Positions 1 through 8,649 are shown, counted from the first letter of the stretch. The stretch: DNA of 64,000 bases from Nocardiopsis sp. FR4 (GCF_009830945.1 NZ_VWVV01000028.1:33510-97509); one strand, 5' to 3'. The notes: a model not told the origin generated them from the letters alone. Numbers and translations: made by a program.

Positions 1-1
1 G

Positions 2-73
2 TACGTGGTCACCGCGCTGGACGACTACCGCGCCGAGGGACCGCCCAGCGCCGTCGCCGACGTGCGCCGCTGA
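2..73 (+). CDS. 3' end of a truncated upstream gene
   Basis: Only the last 23 codons are in the window, ending in TGA. The visible peptide begins YVVTALDDYRAEGPPS and ends ADVRR. A YVVTA-type strand followed by a Pro/Ser turn resembles the end of a fibronectin type III-like or accessory beta-domain, as often closes actinobacterial secreted enzymes. That reading rests on very little sequence. Function unknown. About 230 bp of intergenic DNA separates it from the molybdate operon. Confidence 0.45.
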   Translation, partial: YVVTALDDYRAEGPPSAVADVRR

Positions 74-278
74 GGGGTCCGCGCCGGAGGCGGTCCGGCC
101 GACGGTCGGGCGGGCTCCCGATCGGCCCCGGTTCCCGCTGGACCCTGATCGGCCGTGGTTCCCGGCCGACACCGCTTCCGGGGCGCCGCCCGGAGCGCCC
201 GCGTGGGGCCTCTTCGTCGCAACGTCCAGCCTTCACTCGTAGGAAGGCGGCATGTGCCAGCCGATAGTCTATTTCCGG

Positions 279-298
279 CTAGCTTGTGCGGGAGCTAG
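279..298. promoter_or_regulatory. inverted repeat upstream of the mod operon
   Basis: CTAGCT, an 8-base spacer, then AGCTAG, ending ten bases before the first ATG of the operon. The position fits an operator for the HTH-TOBE protein encoded immediately downstream, or for a molybdate-responsive repressor. This is inference from position and symmetry only. Confidence 0.4.
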
Positions 299-307
299 GT
301 TGGTGCC

Positions 308-709
308 ATGCCGACCTTCCAGATCAGTGAGGCCGCCGACCTGCTCGGCGTCAGCGCCGACACCGTCCGGCGGTGGGTGGACTCCGGACGCCTGGCCGCC
401 ACCCGCGACGGGTCCGGTCGGCGCCTGCTCGACGGCGCCGACCTCGCCGCGTTCATGCGCGCCGGGGCCGACGAGGACCCCGGCCGCGGCGTCTCCTCGG
501 CCCGCAACCGCTTCCGCGGCCTCGTCACCGAGGTCGTCCGCGACCGGGTGATGGCCAGCGTGGAGATCCAGGCCGGTCCGCACCGCGTGGTCTCCCTGAT
601 GAGCCGGGAGGCCGCCGACGAACTCGGACTGCGGGTGGGCACCGTCGCCACGGCGGTCGTCAAGTCCACCAACGTCGTCGTCGAGACCGCCGGGGGCGGC
701 CATGCGTGA
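308..709 (+). CDS. HTH-TOBE molybdate-binding regulator-like protein
   Basis: A 133-residue protein. Residues about 4-50 form a MerR/excisionase-type helix-turn-helix (SEAADLLGVSADTVRRWVDSG). Residues about 65-130 form a single TOBE/Mop domain, the small fold that binds molybdate or tungstate oxyanions. This two-domain arrangement is known in actinobacteria next to modABC. It probably senses cytoplasmic molybdate and controls, or buffers, the operon it heads. The ATG is preceded by AGGTTGG. Its 3' end overlaps the modA start by eight bases, so it is the first gene of the mod operon. Confidence 0.85.
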   Translation: MPTFQISEAADLLGVSADTVRRWVDSGRLAATRDGSGRRLLDGADLAAFMRAGADEDPGRGVSSARNRFRGLVTEVVRDRVMASVEIQAGPHRVVSLMSREAADELGLRVGTVATAVVKSTNVVVETAGGGHA

Positions 710-1481
710 GTCGGCCCGGCGGTCGCTGTGCGTCCTGGCGGCGGTCGCGCTCGGCGCCACCGCCTGCGCGGCCGGGGAGGAGCGGGAGCGGCTGCACGTC
801 TTCGCCGCCGCCTCGCTCACCGACGTCTTCACCGGCCTGGCCGAGGGGTTCGAGGACGCCCACCCGGGGACGGAGGTGACCCTCAACTTCGCGGGCAGCG
901 GCGACCTGGCCGTGCAGATCACCTCCGGAGCCCCCGCCGACGTCTTCGCCGCCGCCGACACCGCCACGATGGCGCGGGTAGCCGGGGAGGGCGGCGTGGA
1001 CCCCGCCTGGGCCGCCGAGCACGGCGAGCGGGGCGCGGTCTTCGCCACCAACACCCTGCGCATCGCCGTGCCCCCGAACAACCCCGCCGGGGTCGGCGGC
1101 CTGGCCGACCTGGCGGAGGAGGACGTCGCGGTCGCCCTGTGCGCCGAGGAGGTCCCCTGCGGGGCGGCCTCCCGCACCGCCACGGACGCCGCCGGGGTCG
1201 AGGTCACCCCCGTCACCTACGAGGAGGACGTGCGCGCCGTCCTGACCAAGGTGGAACTCGGCGAGGTCGACGCCGGGCTCGTCTACGCCACCGACGTCGC
1301 CGCCGCCGGGGACCGCGTCCGGGGCCTGGAGTTCCCCGAGGCCGACACGGCGGTCAACGCCTACCCCATCGCCGTCCTGGCCGGGGCCGCCGACCCCGGC
1401 CTCGCCGCCGCCTGGGTGGACCTGGTCCGCTCGGAGGCGGGGCGGGACGCCCTGGCCGCGGCCGGGTTCGGTGCCCCGTGA
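702..1481 (+). CDS. modA: molybdate ABC transporter substrate-binding lipoprotein
   Basis: 259 residues, the usual ModA length. A short charged N-terminus and hydrophobic stretch end in GATAC with Cys22 as the lipidation site, so the mature protein is tethered to the outer face of the membrane. The mature part starts with the ModA hallmark FAAASLTDVF and contains NFAGSGDLAVQI and GAPADVFAAAD, the loops that bind the oxyanion in the family. It delivers molybdate or tungstate to ModB. Its stop overlaps the modB GTG. Confidence 0.93.
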   Translation: MRESARRSLCVLAAVALGATACAAGEERERLHVFAAASLTDVFTGLAEGFEDAHPGTEVTLNFAGSGDLAVQITSGAPADVFAAADTATMARVAGEGGVDPAWAAEHGERGAVFATNTLRIAVPPNNPAGVGGLADLAEEDVAVALCAEEVPCGAASRTATDAAGVEVTPVTYEEDVRAVLTKVELGEVDAGLVYATDVAAAGDRVRGLEFPEADTAVNAYPIAVLAGAADPGLAAAWVDLVRSEAGRDALAAAGFGAP

Positions 1482-2320
1482 CCCGCGGCCCCCGGCCGCG
1501 GGAGAACCCCGCCGCCTCCGCGGGGAGGGCACGGCGCGTGCGCTCCGGACGCTCGCCCTGGATCCTCGTCCTACCCGCGCTCACCGGCCTGGCCCTCCTG
1601 GTGCTGCCCCTGACCGGCCTGGTCGTGCGCGCCCCCTGGTCCACCATGGGAGAGCGCCTCGGCGACCCCGCCGTGCTGACCGCCCTGGGGCTGTCGCTGT
1701 CCACCGCCACCGCCGCCACCGCCTGCTCCCTGCTGCTGGGGGTGCCGCTGGCCTGGCTGCTGGCCCGCACCGAGTTCCCCGGCCGCCGCCTCGTGCGCGC
1801 CCTGGTCACGGTGCCCCTGGTGATGCCTCCCGTGGTCGGCGGCGTCGCGCTGCTGCTGGTGCTGGGCCGCAACGGGATCCTCGGCCGCCACCTGGACGCC
1901 TGGTTCGGGGTCACCGTCCCCTTCACCCCCGCCGCCGTCGTCCTGGCCCAGGTCTTCGTCGCCATGCCGTTCCTGGTGATCAGCGTGGAGGGCGCGCTGC
2001 GCGGCGCGGACCGCCGCTACGAGGAGGCCGCCGCCACCCTGGGCGCCAGCCGGGCCGCCGTCTTCACCCGCGTCACCCTGCCCATGGTGCTGCCGGGCGT
2101 CGGGGCGGGCGCCGCCCTGTGCTGGGCGCGGGCCCTGGGCGAGTTCGGGGCCACCATCACCTTCGCCGGGAACTTCCCCGGCACCACCCAGACCATGCCG
2201 CTGGCGGTGTACGTGGCCATGCGGCACGATCCCGAGGCGGCCGTCGTGCTCAGCCTCATCCTGCTACTGGTGTGCCTGGCGGTCCTGGCCGCCCTGCGCG
2301 AGAGGTGGACGAACACCTGA
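1478..2320 (+). CDS. modB: molybdate ABC transporter permease
   Basis: 280 residues starting at a GTG that overlaps the modA stop (GTGA). A basic N-terminus is followed by about five or six hydrophobic segments typical of ModB/CysU permeases. The cytoplasmic EAA loop (EEAAATLGAS...LP) that docks on the ATPase is intact near residues 185-210. It forms the membrane channel for molybdate. Its TGA overlaps the modC ATG (TGATG), so translation is coupled through the transporter. Confidence 0.93.
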   Translation: MTRGPRPRENPAASAGRARRVRSGRSPWILVLPALTGLALLVLPLTGLVVRAPWSTMGERLGDPAVLTALGLSLSTATAATACSLLLGVPLAWLLARTEFPGRRLVRALVTVPLVMPPVVGGVALLLVLGRNGILGRHLDAWFGVTVPFTPAAVVLAQVFVAMPFLVISVEGALRGADRRYEEAAATLGASRAAVFTRVTLPMVLPGVGAGAALCWARALGEFGATITFAGNFPGTTQTMPLAVYVAMRHDPEAAVVLSLILLLVCLAVLAALRERWTNT

Positions 2321-3459
2321 TGGCCCCGCCCGACGCACCCCGCACCCCGGGCCCGGACCGGTCCCCGCCACCCGTGCTCGACGCCCGCCTGCGCCTGGAG
2401 CGGGACGGTTTCGGCCTGGACGTGGACCTGGAGGTCGGGCCGGGGGAGATCCTCGCCCTGCTGGGCCCCAACGGCGCGGGCAAGTCCACGGTCCTGCGCG
2501 CCCTGGCCGGTCTGGTACCCCTCACCGGCGGCCACGTGCGCCTGGACGGGCGCGAGGAGACCGCCACCCCCGTGGAGCGCCGCCCCGTCGGCGTGGTCTT
2601 CCAGGACTACCTGCTCTTCCCGCACATGAGCGCCCTGGACAACGTCGCCTTCGGTCCGCGCCGCCAGGGCCTGTCCCGGGCCGGGGCGCGCGAGCGGGCC
2701 TCCGCGCTGCTCGCCCACATGGGCCTGTCCGAGTACGCCCGCGTCCGCCCCCGACGGCTCTCCGGCGGCCAGGCCCAGCGGGTGGCGCTGGCCCGCGCCC
2801 TGGCCGTGCGCCCGCGCCTGCTGCTGCTGGACGAACCGATGGCCGCCCTGGACGCCAGCACCCGCATCGACGTACGGGCCCGGCTGCGCTCCCTGCTGGA
2901 GGGGTTCGACGGCGCCACGGTGCTGGTCACCCACGATCCGCTCGACGCCATGGTGCTGGCCGACCGGATCGCGGTGGTCGAGGGCGGCCGCGTGGTCCAG
3001 CAGGGGCCGCCCGCCGACGTGGCCCGGCGCCCGCGCACGGCCTACGTGGCGCGGCTGGTGGGGCTGAACCTGTTCCGGGGCACCGCCGAGGGCACCACCG
3101 TCACCCTGGACCCGGCCGCTCCCGCCGTTTCCGCTGGCACCGGCGCTCCTCCGCCGGAGGACGCCGGGGCCGCCCGGGTGGAGGTGCACGAGGCGCACCA
3201 CGGTCCCGCCCTGGTGGCCTTCCCGCCGCGCGCGGTGGCGCTCTACCCTCGGCGTCCGCAGGGCAGCCCGCGCAACGCCTGGCACCTGACGGTGGAGGGC
3301 ACGGAGCGGTTCGGCGACCAGGTGCGGGTGCACCTGGCGGGGCGGCCCTCCCTGGCCGCCGACATCAGTCCGGCGGCCCTGGCCGAGCTGGGCCTGACCC
3401 GCGGGGACCGGGTATGGGCCCAGGTCAAGGCCGCCGAGGTGGAGTGCTATCCGGGCTGA
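2320..3459 (+). CDS. modC: molybdate ABC transporter ATP-binding protein
   Basis: 379 residues. Walker A GPNGAGKST is near residues 49-57, the Q-loop is in VVFQDYLLFPH, the signature LSGGQ is near residue 147, Walker B LLLLDEP near 167, and the H-loop in VTHDP. A roughly 120-residue C-terminal extension carries a TOBE/Mop domain, typical of ModC, which binds molybdate and can inhibit transport when cytoplasmic levels are high. It powers import through ModB. Last gene of the mod operon. Confidence 0.93.
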   Translation: MAPPDAPRTPGPDRSPPPVLDARLRLERDGFGLDVDLEVGPGEILALLGPNGAGKSTVLRALAGLVPLTGGHVRLDGREETATPVERRPVGVVFQDYLLFPHMSALDNVAFGPRRQGLSRAGARERASALLAHMGLSEYARVRPRRLSGGQAQRVALARALAVRPRLLLLDEPMAALDASTRIDVRARLRSLLEGFDGATVLVTHDPLDAMVLADRIAVVEGGRVVQQGPPADVARRPRTAYVARLVGLNLFRGTAEGTTVTLDPAAPAVSAGTGAPPPEDAGAARVEVHEAHHGPALVAFPPRAVALYPRRPQGSPRNAWHLTVEGTERFGDQVRVHLAGRPSLAADISPAALAELGLTRGDRVWAQVKAAEVECYPG

Positions 3460-3559
3460 GACGCGGTCCCAAAGCGATGAAAAGCCGCATAAACCTACCC
3501 AGTGACAGCAGATAAAACCAGTCCTGGAAAACCTGTGCACATCTGGATATCTCCCCCTG

Positions 3560-3611
3560 CCGCTGGGGAGACTGTTAGGACACCTGGCGACGACAGTCCT
3601 TCCCCCAGCGG
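3560..3611 (+). promoter_or_regulatory. 5' leader hairpin before the DUF3040 gene
   Basis: An imperfect inverted repeat pairs CCGCTGGGGAGACTGT (3560-3575) with ACAGTCCTTCCCCCAGCGG (3593-3611). The ribosome-binding site GAGGAGGG starts three bases after the right arm and the ATG follows at 3626. A less GC-rich stretch at about 3470-3545 could carry the promoter. The hairpin could be a leader structure or the delayed terminator of modC. Confidence 0.4.
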
Positions 3612-3625
3612 CTGAGGAGGGTGCC

Positions 3626-3961
3626 ATGTCCCTGAGAGAGCACGAGAGAAGAATCCTCGAGGAGATCGAGCGCCAGCTCAGCGAGGAGGAGCCGGAGCTT
3701 GCCGGACGCATGGAGTCCTTCGGTTCGGGGGACCCCGACGCTCCGGTGGACCCCGGACTGACCAGCTGGAAGCCGTGGGTGGCGTGCGGCCTCATCGCCG
3801 CGGTCACCGCGGGCCTGCTGGTGCTGCTCTTCGTGCTGACCCCGAGTACCCCGCAGCCCGCCACGCCCGTGCCCACCGGGACCTCGGAGACCACCGGCGG
3901 CACGGTGCCCGATCCCGACCCCGTGGACGCCGACCCGGCCGAGTCCGTCGGTTCCCCCTGA
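3626..3961 (+). CDS. DUF3040 domain membrane protein
   Basis: 111 residues. The N-terminal MSLREHERRILEEIERQL and following acidic stretch match the DUF3040 family of small actinobacterial membrane proteins. One membrane-spanning segment lies at about residues 52-71 (ACGLIAAVTAGLLVLLFVL), followed by a Pro/Thr/Asp-rich tail that probably faces outward. DUF3040 proteins have no established biochemical role. Strong ribosome-binding site GAGGAGGG. Confidence 0.85.
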   Translation: MSLREHERRILEEIERQLSEEEPELAGRMESFGSGDPDAPVDPGLTSWKPWVACGLIAAVTAGLLVLLFVLTPSTPQPATPVPTGTSETTGGTVPDPDPVDADPAESVGSP

Positions 3962-4010
3962 CCGGAACCGGGACCCCTTCGCCGGGCCGCACCCACCCGC
4001 GACACGCGAG

Positions 4011-4051
4011 GGCGGGCGGTGCGCACCGAGACCCGGTACGCACCGCCCGCC
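4011..4051. terminator. bidirectional hairpin terminator
   Basis: Perfect 13-bp stem, GGCGGGCGGTGCG (4011-4023) with CGCACCGCCCGCC (4039-4051), loop of 15 bases. It lies between the convergent DUF3040 and CAP genes and has no T-tract, typical of high-GC actinobacteria. Confidence 0.6.
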
Positions 4052-4186
4052 GTCGTGTCCCGGGACCGCCGGAGCTCTCGATCCGCCTCCCCGGACACGG
4101 GCGGGCGCCCCGGAGAGCGTGCGTCCGCAGCGACCGCGGACGGCGCCGGCACACCGCGCTCCGGAGCCGCCGACCCCGGAGCGGTC

Positions 4187-4780
4187 TCAGGAGCCGTAGC
4201 CCAGGATCTGGGTCCAGTAGGTGCTCCTGTCGGTGACCACCACGCCCACACCGGTCTCCTTGACGTCGCAGTTCGTGAGGCTGTTGCCGGGGCCCGTGTG
4301 CCGGGTCCAGGCCTTCACGGCCTCCTCGGCGGTCTCGAAGCCGCTGGCCACGATCTCGCCCGCGGTGCGGGAGTAGCCCTTGCCGTGGGCGCGGTCCCGG
4401 GCCGAGCTCCCCGGGAAGAAGCCCGTCATGGAGACCGACCCGTCGCGGGCCAGGCTGTGGCTGTGCTCACGGGCCGCCTCGGCCAGTCGTGTGTCGACCT
4501 TGAGCGCTGTGCACCCGGCCTTCGACCGCTCCTTGTTCACCAGGCGCACGACGGCTGCCTCGGCCTCGGGCCAGGGGTCGCCGTACCCGGTCAGGTCGCC
4601 CCACGGCGAGGGCACGTCCGTTCCGAGCGGGGGCGGGGCCGCCCCGGGCGCGGTGACGGACGCCGGGGCGCCGGTTTCCCCGAACACGTCGGGGTCGGCT
4701 GCCGCCGCCGACGCACCGGTGCAGCACAGGGCCAGCACCGTCGCCGCGAGAACGGATCCTCGCACCAAGCGCTTTCGCAT
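4187..4780 (-). CDS. secreted CAP (SCP/PR1) domain protein
   Basis: 197 residues from an ATG preceded by GGAGAGGGAAG. Residues 1-28 are a Sec signal peptide ending near ASAAAA. After a Pro-rich linker, residues about 65-197 form a CAP domain: VVRLVNKERSKAGC at its start, AREHSHSLARDG with a conserved His, GEIVASG, and TNCDVKETGVGVV near the end. CAP domains are extracellular; in bacteria their role is rarely known (lipid binding or protease-like activity proposed). First of three consecutive minus-strand genes for exported proteins; a hairpin separates it from the next gene upstream. Confidence 0.85.
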   Translation of the reverse strand: MRKRLVRGSVLAATVLALCCTGASAAAADPDVFGETGAPASVTAPGAAPPPLGTDVPSPWGDLTGYGDPWPEAEAAVVRLVNKERSKAGCTALKVDTRLAEAAREHSHSLARDGSVSMTGFFPGSSARDRAHGKGYSRTAGEIVASGFETAEEAVKAWTRHTGPGNSLTNCDVKETGVGVVVTDRSTYWTQILGYGS

Positions 4781-4837
4781 GTCTTCTTCCCTCTCCTGCG
4801 CGGGAACCCCCTCCTCGGGCCGTGCCCGCGCACACCA

Positions 4838-4867
4838 GGGGCGGACGGCCCGCGGGCCGCCCGCCCC
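4838..4867 (-). terminator. hairpin between two small secreted-protein genes
   Basis: Near-perfect palindrome centred at 4852/4853 with one mismatched pair and arms of 15 bases. It lies just downstream of the 82-residue secreted protein gene on the minus strand, so that gene and the CAP gene may be separate transcripts. Confidence 0.5.
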
Positions 4868-4872
4868 GAAAC

Positions 4873-5121
4873 TCACTCGGCCGCGCTGCTGGTCCGGTCC
4901 ACCGTGGCGCCCTTGTCCGTGGCGGTGTAGGTCACGTACTCGTAGGTGACCCCGCCGTCCTCGTCCACGTGGCTGCGGACCACGGTCATGGTGGCGCCCC
5001 TGGCGTTGGCGGCGCCGAAGTCGTGGTGGAAGCTCGCGTCGGCCATCGCGACCGAGGGCGCGCCCAGTGCCAGGCCGCACGCCACGGCGGTCAGGGACAG
5101 GCCTCGTCGTAGTAGGGCCAT
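4873..5121 (-). CDS. small secreted protein, 82 residues
   Basis: Start ATG with GGAAGGA upstream. Residues 1-27 are a clear signal peptide ending AMA, leaving a mature protein of about 55 residues beginning DASFHHDFGAANARG. The mature part has no cysteines and ends in a Thr/Ser-rich strand region. The signal peptide, the AMAD cleavage region and a FGAAN motif resemble the next gene (5210-5521), so the two may be diverged paralogues. I do not recognise a characterised family; an extracellular structural or surface role is possible. Confidence 0.7.
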   Translation of the reverse strand: MALLRRGLSLTAVACGLALGAPSVAMADASFHHDFGAANARGATMTVVRSHVDEDGGVTYEYVTYTATDKGATVDRTSSAAE

Positions 5122-5156
5122 CGGTCCTTCCCCCTTCTCGGAACGGTAGGACAACG

Positions 5157-5199
5157 CCTGTCGGGCGCGGCGGCCCGGTCGGCCACCGCGCCCGACAGG
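5157..5199 (-). terminator. hairpin terminator of the 103-residue secreted protein gene
   Basis: 14-bp perfect stem, CCTGTCGGGCGCGG (5157-5170) with CCGCGCCCGACAGG (5186-5199), starting ten bases downstream of the stop codon of the minus-strand gene. Confidence 0.6.
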
Positions 5200-5209
5200 A
5201 CCGGTGCGC

Positions 5210-5521
5210 CTAGTACGCGGCGCTGAACACGTTGTGGGAGGCGGCGCCGTGGGGGCCCGCCCAGCTGGAGTTCTTGTGGTAGAAGGAGCCGCCACCCCAG
5301 TGGTCGCCGTCCTTGCCCTTGCCGTCACCACCGCCGTGGCGGTGGCCGTGCCCGTCGAAGGCGGCCGCCGTCACGCTGTGGTTGGCGGCGCCGTGGACGC
5401 CGGCGGCGGTGGCCTCGGCGCCGAAGAAGCTGTCGGCCATGGCCGCGGCCGGGGCGCCGAAGGCGAGAGCCGGGACGGCGACGGCGGCGAAGGCGATCCG
5501 GGTGAGAGACTTGCGGTTCAT
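5210..5521 (-). CDS. small secreted His/Gly-rich protein with internal HGAA repeat
   Basis: 103 residues, ATG with AAAGGACA upstream. Residues 1-28 form a signal peptide ending AMA. The mature part begins DSFFGAEATAAG, contains VHGAANHSVTAAA, then a His/Gly/Lys/Asp-rich hinge (GHGHRHGGGDGKGKDGDHW), then a second copy PHGAASHNVFSAA, and ends in Tyr. The two HGAA(N/S)H motifs look like an internal duplication. The His-rich hinge could bind metal, but that is inference. No family recognised. An unusually AT-rich promoter region lies upstream. Confidence 0.7.
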   Translation of the reverse strand: MNRKSLTRIAFAAVAVPALAFGAPAAAMADSFFGAEATAAGVHGAANHSVTAAAFDGHGHRHGGGDGKGKDGDHWGGGSFYHKNSSWAGPHGAASHNVFSAAY

Positions 5522-5639
5522 CCTGTGTCCTTTCGAGGCGGACCAGCGCTCTGCCGGTCCGATGGCGCGGGTCCCCCCATCTCGACCCTCGGGGGAACCG
5601 TTCACCTGGCGCCATCCGTACATCTGCCCCCGAGTGACA

Positions 5640-5690
5640 TGTTATTAACTCTTAGTATTAGTCAAATAACTCAAAGTAATAATTGGTCGT
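5640..5690. promoter_or_regulatory. AT-rich promoter-like island
   Basis: About 50 bases that are mostly A and T in a very GC-rich genome, lying 120-170 bases upstream of the 103-residue secreted protein gene. It contains TTATTA and TAATAA as an imperfect inverted pair about 30 bases apart. It probably includes the promoter and perhaps a nucleoid-protein or regulator site. The surrounding 5522-5850 interval holds no other gene. Confidence 0.4.
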
Positions 5691-5794
5691 TTTGGGGCTG
5701 CTTTTCCCCGCTCACAGTGGCCCCGACGACGGAAACGGCGACAATGCCCTCCGTCCAGCGTGGCCCCGCCGGGGAGGCGCGGCCCCCGGAAAGC

Positions 5795-5831
5795 CGACGG
5801 CGCGCACCAGCCGGGCTGGTGCGCGCCGTCG
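5795..5831 (-). terminator. terminator of the penicillin-binding protein gene
   Basis: 18-bp perfect stem (5795-5812 with 5814-5831) with a single unpaired base at the tip, lying 20 bases downstream of the stop codon of the minus-strand PBP gene. Confidence 0.7.
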
Positions 5832-5850
5832 TTCGGCCCCGCGGGCGGGC

Positions 5851-8649
5851 TCAGAGGGCGTTGGTGAACTTGGCGGCCAGCGGAGCGGCCACGGCCGAGC
5901 CCCCGCCCCCGCCCTCGACCACGACGGCGAAGGCCACGTCGCCCTTGAAACCGATCATCCACGCGTGGCTGGGCAGCTCACCGTTCTCGTCGGCGTCCTC
6001 GGCGGTGCCGTACTCGGCCGTGCCCGTCTTGCCGTACACCTCGCCCTGGAAGGGCACGTCCTTGGCGGTGCCCTCGGTGACGACCGCGCGCATCATCGTG
6101 CGCAGCGCGTCGGCGTTGGCGACGGCCCGCGGCTCGGGCAGGCCCTCCCGCACGGGGTCGGTCACCAGCACCGGGTGGCGCCAGGAGCCGTCGGCCACCG
6201 CGGCGGGCACCGTGGCCATGTGCAGCGGGGAGGTGAGCACCTGGCCCTGGCCGATGCTCTGGGCGCCCAACAGGACGTTGCCGTCCGGCGTGGGGAAGGA
6301 CGGCTCGAAGGTGGGCACGCCGATGTCCAGCGGCGCGTTCATGCCGAACTGCTCGGCGCTGGCCCGCAGCGCGTCCGGGCTGAGCCGGTCGACGACCTGT
6401 TGCACCAGGGCGGTGTTGCAGGAGGTGGCGAAGGCCTCGGTCACCGACTGGGCGCCGTACTCCGCGCCCCCCGCGTTGCGGAAGTTCCAGCCGCCCGGGT
6501 CGAACTCCTTGGGGCAGTCCATGACGGTGTCCATGGTCATGCCGCTGTCCAGCAGGGCGCTGTAGGAGACGACCTTGAGCGTCGAACCGGGTTCGTACTG
6601 TCCCTCGAAGGCCCGGTTGAACCCGCCGGGCACGTTCACCGCGGCCAGGACCTCCCCGGTCGAGGCGCGCACGGCCACCATGCCCGCGGGCTTGGCGGAG
6701 TCGATGATCGCGTTGGCCGCCGCGTTGTGCACGGCCATGTCGATGCTGGTGACGATGTCCTCGCCGTCGGAGCCGTCCAGGGAGGCGACGGTGTTCTCCT
6801 CGGTGGCCTCCAGGGAGTCGGGGTCCTCGGCCTGGGCCGCGTCGACCATGAGGATGGTCGTGGCGGCCTCACCCGCCAGGCGCTCCTCGTAGGTGCTCTG
6901 GAGGCCGCCCACGCCCACGGTGTCGCCGACGCTGTAGGCCGGCCCGAGCCGTTCGACGTCCTCCTCGGTGGCCTCGCCCAGGGAGCCCACGATCATCTGC
7001 AGCGAACCGGAGACGTCGGGGGTGTCCAGCCGGGTGCCGTCGGCGGCCAGGATCCGACCGCGCTCGCCCCACACGGTGGTGCGGACCAGGACCTGGCCCT
7101 CGCCCAGCCCGGGGTAGGCGACCTCGGGGGAGAAGTCCACCCACCACTCGCCGTCCTCGCGCACCAGCGGGAGCTCGCCCTCCCAGCCCCAGTCGCCGGC
7201 GTTGGCCAGGTCCACGGTCACCTCGTAGGAGGCGCTGCCGCTGCCGCCCTCGGTGCTCGGCGCGGTGATCTCCACGTCGATCGACTCCACACCCAGGCCG
7301 GCGTCGATACCGCTCATGACCCCGGCGGCGTCGCCGCCGGTGGTCACCGCGGCCAGGCGATCGTAGTCCTGGGCCTCCCAGGCGGCCTCGTACTCGGCGG
7401 TGGTCTCCTCGGGCTGGGGCAGCGTCAGGACGTACCAGGACGCCGCGCCGCCCACGAGCAGGAGCACCACCACGGCGGAGACCAGGCCGATCACCAGTCC
7501 CCGCCGCGACGCGCGCCGGGGCGGGGGAGCGTCGTCGTAGTAGTCGTCTTCCGGGTGGTCGGGGTCGTCCGGGCCGCCGGGGCCCGAGTCGCCGTGGTAG
7601 AGGTACGCGTAGTCCTCCCGGGGGCGCTGGCCGGGGGCGGCCCCGTCCTCGGGCGCCTCGTGGGAGTAGCGGGGTTCCTGTTCGTGGGGGGCCTCGCGGG
7701 GATGGGAGGCCGCACCCGGGTCCGGGTAGGAGGGTGTGCCCGGGTAGGGGGTGTCGCCCCACTGGTAGGGCTCCCCGTGGTAGGGGTCGTCCTGTCGGGG
7801 GCCCTCGTCCCAGGCCTCCCCGTGTCCGCTCGGTACTTCCGGGCCGGGCCGGTCCCAGTCCCGGGTTCCGGCCTCCGCGGCCGACTGCCGGTCCTGGCCG
7901 GGGGCCTCCTGCCACGAGTCCTGGTCGGGGGTCTCCTGCCACGGGTCCGGAACGGGGGCCTCGGATCCGGTACCGCTCCAGCCTCCGGAGGGCCCCTGCG
8001 CCGAGGGGTAGGGGGTGTCCCAGTCCTCGGACGGGGCCTGGCCCGCGCGGTCGGCGTCCCAGGAGTTCCCCGGGGTGTCCGAGGTGTCGCGGGGGGCGTC
8101 CCAGGGGTCCCGCGGGGTCTCCCAGGACTCGACGGGGGCGTCACGGGAGTCCCTCGGCGCGCCCCAGGAGTCGTTCGGAGTCTCCCGGGGTTCGTCGGAG
8201 GCGCTCCAGGGCTGGCCGGGAGCGTCCCAGGACCCACGGGAGGTGTCCCAGGAGTCCTGCGGGGTGCCCGAGGAGGTGTCCGGGGCGCCCCAGGAGCCGC
8301 CCGGGTTCTCGCGTGAAGCCGCCGGATCCTCCCAGGGCCTCCCCGGGGTGTCCCAGGAGTCGGAGGAGCCGCGGGTACCCGCCCCGTGCCGGGGCCCGCC
8401 CCATGTCCCGCCTCCGGAGGAGGACTCCCCGCCCGCGGGAGCGGACTGGTCGCGGGGCGCGTCGTGCGCGGGTGCCGCTGGCGCGGAGGGCCCGTAGCCG
8501 CCGAAGCCCCCCGTGTCGGTCCGTGCCGGGCCCGGGGGGCGCTGGGGGATGCGGTAGGGGTTCTCGGGGCGCGGGGCGCGCGCCGCCGTCTCGTCCGACT
8601 CTTCGGGCGGCCCGGAGGAATCCGGCTGCCGGGGGGACCGTTCGTCCAC
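5851..8649 (-). CDS. class B penicillin-binding protein with MecA-N domain and long repetitive cytoplasmic tail
   Basis: 932 residues from a GTG with GGACGG upstream. Residues 1 to about 380 are hydrophilic and repetitive, rich in Ser, Trp, Asp and Pro (recurring SWDTP/SWGAP units). A single membrane segment ([19 protein letters not shown]) follows at about 385-405. Outside come an NTF2-like MecA-N domain (about 410-530), a dimerisation domain and a C-terminal transpeptidase with SxxK (STLK, Ser689), SxN (SCN, near 740) and KTG (near 875). It cross-links peptidoglycan. MecA-N PBPs are usually near 500-600 residues; the tail makes this one far longer. The repeat region could interact with division or growth scaffolds, which is inference. 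Confidence 0.88.
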   Translation of the reverse strand: MDERSPRQPDSSGPPEESDETAARAPRPENPYRIPQRPPGPARTDTGGFGGYGPSAPAAPAHDAPRDQSAPAGGESSSGGGTWGGPRHGAGTRGSSDSWDTPGRPWEDPAASRENPGGSWGAPDTSSGTPQDSWDTSRGSWDAPGQPWSASDEPRETPNDSWGAPRDSRDAPVESWETPRDPWDAPRDTSDTPGNSWDADRAGQAPSEDWDTPYPSAQGPSGGWSGTGSEAPVPDPWQETPDQDSWQEAPGQDRQSAAEAGTRDWDRPGPEVPSGHGEAWDEGPRQDDPYHGEPYQWGDTPYPGTPSYPDPGAASHPREAPHEQEPRYSHEAPEDGAAPGQRPREDYAYLYHGDSGPGGPDDPDHPEDDYYDDAPPPRRASRRGLVIGLVSAVVVLLLVGGAASWYVLTLPQPEETTAEYEAAWEAQDYDRLAAVTTGGDAAGVMSGIDAGLGVESIDVEITAPSTEGGSGSASYEVTVDLANAGDWGWEGELPLVREDGEWWVDFSPEVAYPGLGEGQVLVRTTVWGERGRILAADGTRLDTPDVSGSLQMIVGSLGEATEEDVERLGPAYSVGDTVGVGGLQSTYEERLAGEAATTILMVDAAQAEDPDSLEATEENTVASLDGSDGEDIVTSIDMAVHNAAANAIIDSAKPAGMVAVRASTGEVLAAVNVPGGFNRAFEGQYEPGSTLKVVSYSALLDSGMTMDTVMDCPKEFDPGGWNFRNAGGAEYGAQSVTEAFATSCNTALVQQVVDRLSPDALRASAEQFGMNAPLDIGVPTFEPSFPTPDGNVLLGAQSIGQGQVLTSPLHMATVPAAVADGSWRHPVLVTDPVREGLPEPRAVANADALRTMMRAVVTEGTAKDVPFQGEVYGKTGTAEYGTAEDADENGELPSHAWMIGFKGDVAFAVVVEGGGGGSAVAAPLAAKFTNAL

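Noticed and set aside
728..2320. Continuous open frame covering modA and modB
   Set aside because: The first 250 codons are an Arg/Gly-rich shadow frame of modA; the real modB starts at the GTG at 1478.
5683..8316. 877-codon plus-strand open frame opposite the PBP gene
   Set aside because: Composition is Gly/Val/Arg-rich with no domain, and it mirrors the minus-strand PBP, whose catalytic motifs are intact.
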